Source: Sipunculus nudus (Eukaryota > Annelida > Sipuncula > Golfingiida > Sipunculidae). Taken from it: a DNA stretch of 64,000 nt. Under the pieces are notes generated by a model that saw nothing but the letters and a program-made list of their open reading frames with translations, was not told the origin of the DNA and searched no databases. The DNA lies in the NCBI GenBank assembly GCA_026874595.1, contig CM049311.1, positions 70,352,453-70,416,452 on the forward strand, given 5' to 3'. The translations under genes and the position numbers were made by a program. Below are positions 58,274 through 64,000 of the stretch, in pieces; the first letter of the stretch is position 1; every line of letters starts with the position of its first letter.

Positions 58274-61200
58274 CTGAAACGACAGAACAAAAACAAATTC
58301 TTAATGTATAACAGACACGATCGTCTAAGCTGTTCACACAGATATATGTTATCATACAGGAAAATCTTGTTGTGTCCATCTCAGTTAGGTCAAAGGTCAA
58401 ATATCCACTTGGTATTTAGTTATAGCTTACACATAATTGCAAAGTTTTTACTTTAAATATTAATGAGTAAAACACACAATGAACTTGAGATATGACAAAC
58501 TTGTTCATTCAATCAGCTTACTATTAACTTGCATACATATATGTAATATACATGAACCAGTTTGTCCAGTGCCTCATGCTCCCAGCTGATATATTATATG
58601 TGACAATTACCTTGTGACTGCCTTGTGAAAGTCTGTCAGTTGTTTATGTGTGGCAGTCACTACTCCTGTGCTGCCCTCTGTTGGCAGTGATTTCAGTGCG
58701 GTCTCCAACCATTTACAAAACACCTGCAATGACCACAAAACAGTGAATATGTGCATTTGAACAATATTTTTTATGAATATATATGGAAAAATATGATAAA
58801 GCCTATAATCTCAGAAAAATGTCCATTTCACCTTCCCATATTAATATATTCATAACTATTGTATATTTTCTCAACTCCTGAGATGAAAAATAACCGGAAC
58901 TAAATCTTAGTGGAATCTTCATAGACTATACAAACAGTGCTTAATCTTCTTTCGCATCTGCACATTCACTCCCAGATGATGAAGGTATAGTATCGTGCAT
59001 AAGAGCTTGGCCAGGGGTCTTAGCACTAAGCATTGCTTATAAAGGTTGAAAAACTGTGATTTCAATATCCTATCTACAAATCTGAAATGCTCCAAGTTCA
59101 ATAGTATAATTTGACTAATACTTTTATATTTATTATAATGTATTTTAAATGGTTCGCATATAAAGTCATTCATCCTTACAGGCCTGTCGATCAGCATGAT
59201 GGTGTAGATGACTTCGGCTGTGTCCGGTAACATGAAAGATGGCAGGGCAAAGAGGCAGGCATTGATGAGGGCAGAGACTAGTTGCTGTCCCTGTTCTTCA
59301 AGTAAAGCTGACATCAGACTTCGTCTCAGTTCATAGTCATCAGCATCCTGCCAAGAAAAATAATTTATAAACAAAATATCTTGAAACATATATCACAGGG
59401 CATGTAAAAATTAATAATATAGAGATGAAACCTGAGGTGGGACAAGGCCATATGGAAAATACAACAAGATTAATGTTAACAGAATTTATACTTTACCAAA
59501 ATTATAGAGCAAAGTTTATAAAAAATCTAACATTAGGCTGAATAATAATATTTACCCTATAATAACCGTATTTGACTAAACATGGTGCCTGTGTTGATAG
59601 ATCAAGCTCATTAAAACAATGCTATTCTTGTTTCTTGGTAGTGTACTGTGCTGACATCTACTGGGTATAAAATACACTATGAATACCACCTGAAAGTTTT
59701 AAGCCCATTTTGGAGAGGAACCTGTTAAAAAATTGGTGGTTGTACAACATTGCTGAGCAAAATGAAACAATAGGATTTCCTGACAAAAGACTAATGGTGC
59801 TACATCAAAAACTGCTAACCAAGCATATCACAAAAAGTTGAAAAATCCAGAGATAAGGAAAACCATACAAGTTATGGTGAGATGTAAGTCCACTATGGGT
59901 ATACACTTACATACAACATTTGAAAGTCCTATCTAAGGACCATCCACGTGACTACAACACTTGGCCTCAGTCAAGCAGAAAATTGTTTACATAATGGTAA
60001 AAATATAATGAGACCACCCTGGTAACAGGACCACTTTTACAACTATGTTCATGGAAATTGACTGTTTATATCTTGATGACACTGACCTTCTTTTCGGAGG
60101 CCAGTTTGGTGAATTCGTAAAGGAATTTCATGATGGAGGCATTAGCTTCTCGATGGTCGAGAGCACACCCTGCCACGGCACACATCACGACAGGCTCCAT
60201 CACAGGAGACTGAAGGAAGGCTATGGGAGCCCTCTGGACGAACCTGTGAAATGAAAAAATATCATTAATAATAGTGCAGCAAACAAACCTGCAAACAACG
60301 GATGACCAGGTGTGCCAGGTACAAAAAGTGGATAAGACAGCATTCCTGGTAAAAACTCACTTATTTAATAAAGGATTCATATATTTAAACCTGGTGCTTT
60401 GTTCTTCCTAATGATATATGTATTGATGGATTTTATGTTAGTTTAAAAATTGATTTTAAAGAATTATACTTGCGAAAAGTCTATTACTTTGAGTGCCTAG
60501 TAAGAAGTAGCAACTCATACTTTAGGCTAATATAAATCCAGATGATAATATTTAAAGAGTCCTCCTTATTTATATGTATTTCTGGCTTAAATTTTTTTTT
60601 TTTTTTATTGCAACAAAATTTTCAATTTGAACATTAGCATTTTGAAACAAATTTAACTGATTTTATAGCAAAATATATCAAGTGATCCATATACAATGAT
60701 GCTTGATGGTGAATTAGAAGTCTTTAGTCCTAGGTATTATTTTTATAACCCTGACATGAAAGCTTTCTAAGTTGCAAGCTCAGATGTAAATTCAAAATGT
60801 CTTGACAACTGTTGGCTTTCCCAACCTGGGTAATATAGAACTGAGCTTTAACTGAACTTGCAAAAATCAGTTTCATAAAACAATAAACTGAACACTAAGT
60901 GACATCACAACTGATGCAATCTTCAAGTTTCTGGTGGACATGCATGACCTTTAAGATAATGGGGAAATAATAGGCTCCAAATGGAGACTCACTCTGCCGG
61001 AGCTGAAACTTCACGAATGTCATCCAAATAAATCATTATTACCAGCCGAACATATTCTTGCAACACACAGCTAGTACAAACAATCAAACCCTTATATATC
61101 AGAACACAGCATGATGCAGAATTAACTGTTTTTTTCAGTGGGTAGCAATAACAATATTTATAAACCACTACTGCTTCATCTGTGGGCAAAAAGCATTTCT

Positions 61201-62105
61201 TGATCTGATATCTTGCTGACAAGGAACCAGTTTTATGCTGCACTTGTCTGGATGGTTTAAATTGAACTGGTGAGTCAATACATATTTGCTGCCCCCTGTG
61301 TCTATCATATTTTAACTGCCTTTTGTTCTGTTAACCTATACATCAGAGATACCATCTTATCACACTCCACCTTGTGCAGAGCCGGAATAGATCGTCCACA
61401 GTGTCTGGGTGGTTTCTCAGTCCGTCTTGTTCCTCAGTAAGCTGCTTGAAGGCCGGGCCTGATAATGCCTGAATATACAGCCACGTATCATAAATAAATA
61501 TAAATATATATATATATATATATATAAAATATGTATTGTTTCAATTATCATAAAGCATAAATCTTTGCTTTAGTATAAAATACGAATTAACTTAAAGAAT
61601 AAAAATTATTATATACAAGAATTTTGCTTATGCAAATACATAAATAATCAGTACTTAACATATTCAAAAACACTTATATGCCTCCCATCTATGCCATCGA
61701 TGACAGTTATTAAACAAGGAGACAGAGAAGGTTACAATATATATATATATATGTATGAATTAACAAAAAAATTTTATTTATCCAAAGTCTAAGTGTTTTT
61801 CTGAACATTTAAATTATGAGGATGTACCCTTTGGAAAAAGAATATAAATTCTGACACCAAATACATTTCAACATACCACAAATACTTAATGACAGATACA
61901 ATTGATGATGTCATCAGTACCACATGTCATAAAGCAGTTATAACATCACAGATCACTGATAATGTAAGAGAGTGTATGTAACACCTGCCTTTGTCATGTC
62001 AAGCAGTCCCTGCACACATCCCTGTTCAGTGCCGTACTCATCAACCAGTATGCTGCCCAGGTACAGGAAGCATGAATGTTGATACTTGCTGTACTGATTT
62101 ACCAT
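58213..62105 (-). CDS. TNPO3: TNPO3-like gene (transportin-3), last six coding exons
   Basis: Six minus-strand exons (62105-61989, 61468-61371, 60243-60087, 59347-59180, 58723-58611, 58273-58213) join in phase to 237 residues plus TAA. Diagnostic stretches include [79 protein letters not shown] and the final RDFVRLFR. These match the C-terminal HEAT-repeat region of transportin-3, the importin-beta family receptor that carries SR-rich splicing factors into the nucleus. Importin-13 fits less well. The amino-terminal exons lie beyond 64000. One donor (61987-61988) appears to be GC rather than GT. The gene is on the same strand as UBXN11, about 42 kb from it, with repeats between. Confidence 0.9.
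58611..58723 (-). CDS. TNPO3: TNPO3 exon (penultimate)
   Basis: 113 nt reading [20 protein letters not shown], then [17 protein letters not shown]. The acceptor is TTGCAG and the donor GTAATTG. Confidence 0.9.
59180..59347 (-). CDS. TNPO3: TNPO3 exon (third from last)
   Basis: 56 codons reading [20 protein letters not shown], then [20 protein letters not shown], then [10 protein letters not shown]. The acceptor is TGGCAG and the donor GTAAGG. This is a HEAT-repeat helix pair. Confidence 0.9.
60087..60243 (-). CDS. TNPO3: TNPO3 exon (fourth from last)
   Basis: 157 nt reading [19 protein letters not shown], then a stretch with [19 protein letters not shown] and LASEKK. The acceptor is TCACAG and the donor GTCAGTG. 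Confidence 0.88.
61371..61468 (-). CDS. TNPO3: TNPO3 exon (fifth from last)
   Basis: 98 nt reading [19 protein letters not shown] then [13 protein letters not shown]. The acceptor is ATTCAG and the donor GTGGAG. Confidence 0.88.
61500..61528 (+). repeat. (AT)n microsatellite in a TNPO3 intron
   Basis: AT run between the fifth- and sixth-from-last exons. A second short one lies at about 61737-61753. Confidence 0.9.
61989..62105 (-). CDS. TNPO3: TNPO3 exon (sixth from last)
   Basis: 39 codons reading from [19 protein letters not shown] to [11 protein letters not shown]. The acceptor is TTGCAG. The end is set by family alignment length, giving the donor AAG|GCAGGT. The alternative GT donor three bases downstream breaks the frame unless the next acceptor also shifts. 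Confidence 0.82.
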
Positions 62106-62541
62106 CTGCAAGTAAGGTGCAAGATATATATATATAAGTAACTATTATATCTGCACACAAAGAAACATACCTCACTCTCTGGACACTTGTCTAAAAGAAG
62201 AACCAAGGATGACACCATGGGAGTGAGGCAGCGAGATTCCCCATATGATTCGGCATGTAATATTAAGGAAAAACTTCCCAAACACTAAATTACCTACTAA
62301 GAAAATAATGGTCTGACAGTTTTTTTTAATCATGAAAATATCAGTCTTGTTTACATTATGTTTCATTATCATAAGTAGAAAGATATCTATATATTTATTC
62401 TCAAATGGTCACAGGAAAACAAAAGCTGAAGATCATGAAATAATGCATTCAAAACAAATGATTAATAAGAGAACCTCTTCCCTTGTTTTGAGTCTCGTAA
62501 TTTTACAAAGATTTGGAAGCTCTGGACTTTATATATAATTA

Positions 62542-62601
<60 letters not shown>

Positions 62602-64000
62602 ACACCATCTCAAATTTTTAAACCCACAACGCTCTGCACTCATTCATTGTTTAGTCACTGAACTCTACAAACTACTTCATACAATTTGTTTAAAAGGAGA
62701 CAGCAGTCTACTTTTATGACACTTCCTTTCCTTGAAAAGATAAAAAAAAAACTTCTTCTCAAAGGCCAGGAAACCTGTGAGGGATAATGGCCCAATAAGT
62801 GTCGGTGAAAGAATTTATTTTAGCTCCTACATACATCTATACATACCAACAACTTATTATTCATATGTACTTCATGGCTGGTAATGACTGAGTCAGGCCA
62901 TCAAAGGCTTTTAATTTGCCACCCCTGAATGCTAATGACTTCAAATTGAATTTATGTTTGTTTTGAAGTCTATTTCATTTTCCTAATGCACTTATTAAAT
63001 TAACCCCTTGCCTGGGTAGAAAGTTTTAGTCCCAACTTAAATAAAAGATAAACTGTTAAACTGTGCAAACCAATGTCACTTTTGACGGTTCAGTTTGGGC
63101 TTTAAACTAGTAATGGCTACAAACAAGAACAGAACTGCACCAAGCAAAAATTATGAAAGACTTTTTCAGTACAACCACAGAAAATGTCAATCATACGAAG
63201 GTCTTCAAAAGGGAAGAGCATGCATCTTTTTTGTACATATGGGACCAACTCATGTTAAGTGAAGTACTTTCAGCACAGCTAAAAGAGTTGGTATATATAA
63301 ATTATTCACCACTTCAGTGATACTCTGAATGTACGACATCCAAAGTACAAGCTGCAGAAGATGATCACCAAGAGTAACCAACAAAAACCAACCAGCGCCA
63401 GGCAGCTCTCTCTGGGTTAGAAAATGTTGGCAGGAAATATATCTAATAGTGTTTCATCCACGAAAGTGTCAAGTGATTTGACAATGCAAAACAGAAGAGT
63501 CCTCCACTGGGATTTCATATATCTAATAGCTGCCTGGCATTCAAAGTGGCAGGTGGGTCTAATGCCCTGCTTAAAGTCCAACTTCAGTGACCACTGACTG
63601 CTGTCTAAATATAGATGCAAGTATTGTATAACATGACATCAGTTTGGCATGTGCAAGACAACGACTTCATACATTACTGACTACATATGGGTCATATATT
63701 ATAAGTAAATATACACAATGATAGAATAGTCATGTTCCTTCGAGAGATGAGAGTTGGTGAGACTGTAGTTTAAATATAAAGGCAAATAGAAAGTTACCTG
63801 ACATTTGCTTTGCTAACAGACACATCACAAACAATGGCACATTTCAGACCACCTGACCGAATGTTTATCATATACAATATAAATGAACATATAGTATGCA
63901 GGATTTCCTAGACAAATGGGTTGAGCTTCTTGACTGATTGTTACTTAAACACACATACAAGTATGAAGAATTCCACACATGATTTTAGTGGGGTCTTCCC
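62106..64000. other. probable TNPO3 intron at the right edge
   Basis: No further TNPO3 exon is recognisable up to 64000. The next upstream exon should encode sequence just before [11 protein letters not shown]. It holds the (AT)n tract at 62541-62599; otherwise no feature is seen. Confidence 0.55.
62541..62599 (+). repeat. (AT)n microsatellite
   Basis: AT run with one G interruption, in the TNPO3 intron upstream of the sixth-from-last exon. Confidence 0.95.

Noticed and set aside
62160-62281. Minus-strand frame ending LVLLLDKCPESE before a GTATG donor, next to TNPO3
   Set aside because: It does not match the transportin-3 segment expected before [11 protein letters not shown] and lacks a convincing acceptor in the right phase.

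Overview
The window looks like nuclear DNA of an invertebrate animal, most likely a mollusc and probably a bivalve. The reasons are AT-rich spliced genes with long introns, abundant (AT)n, poly-G and GACGGACA-type simple repeats, and many short non-autonomous elements. The animal assignment is firm; the mollusc assignment is inference from repeat style. Two conserved cellular genes are recognisable, both on the minus strand.

UBXN11-like gene, 3624-15868: eleven coding exons with a consistent reading phase give 402 codons. They run from the start codon through a coiled-coil region and the SEP domain. The C-terminal UBX domain would lie left of position 1. A plausible non-coding first exon and promoter sit near 24.70-24.81 kb, which would put a 5'-truncated LINE (18380-21003) inside the first intron. 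TNPO3-like gene (transportin-3), 58213-62105: the last six coding exons give the C-terminal 237 residues. The 5' part continues beyond 64000.

Between these genes (about 25-58 kb) I find no intact cellular gene, only repeats in layers. A segmental duplication has copy A at about 25.59-40.57 kb and copy B at about 42.32-46.54 kb. Copy A carries a 6759-bp Ty3/Gypsy-type LTR retrotransposon (27175-33933). Copy B retains the pre-insertion site at about 43.88 kb. The retrotransposon has integrase upstream of an RNase H fragment, the Gmr1-like (Ty1/copia-like) domain order. Its reverse transcriptase core is missing and its gag is frameshifted, yet its two 1149-bp LTRs differ at only 8 positions. Each LTR carries perfect X-box, CArG, CCAAT and CRE motifs within about 120 bp. 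Copy A also holds about 2.7 kb absent from B, mostly one non-autonomous element.

A family of non-autonomous elements recurs throughout. Its 5' end holds the palindrome GACCCATGGGTC followed by GCTCAGCTGA. Its 3' end is a GACGGACA-like simple repeat followed by a TAGCTCA.../...TGAGCTA hairpin. Good copies are at 9386-11720, 35735-37425 (minus) and 48553-50188, with a related inverted pair at 2131-3277 and 51553-52989. Other observations include a roughly 150-bp tandem repeat at two loci, a three-block poly-G array in a UBXN11 intron, a probable GC-AG intron in TNPO3, and two short coding-looking segments kept in both duplication copies. I see no CRISPR, operon or prokaryotic feature, and nothing that amounts to a demonstrably new multi-gene system. 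The most distinctive object is the RT-less, IN-first retrotransposon together with its empty-site paralogue.
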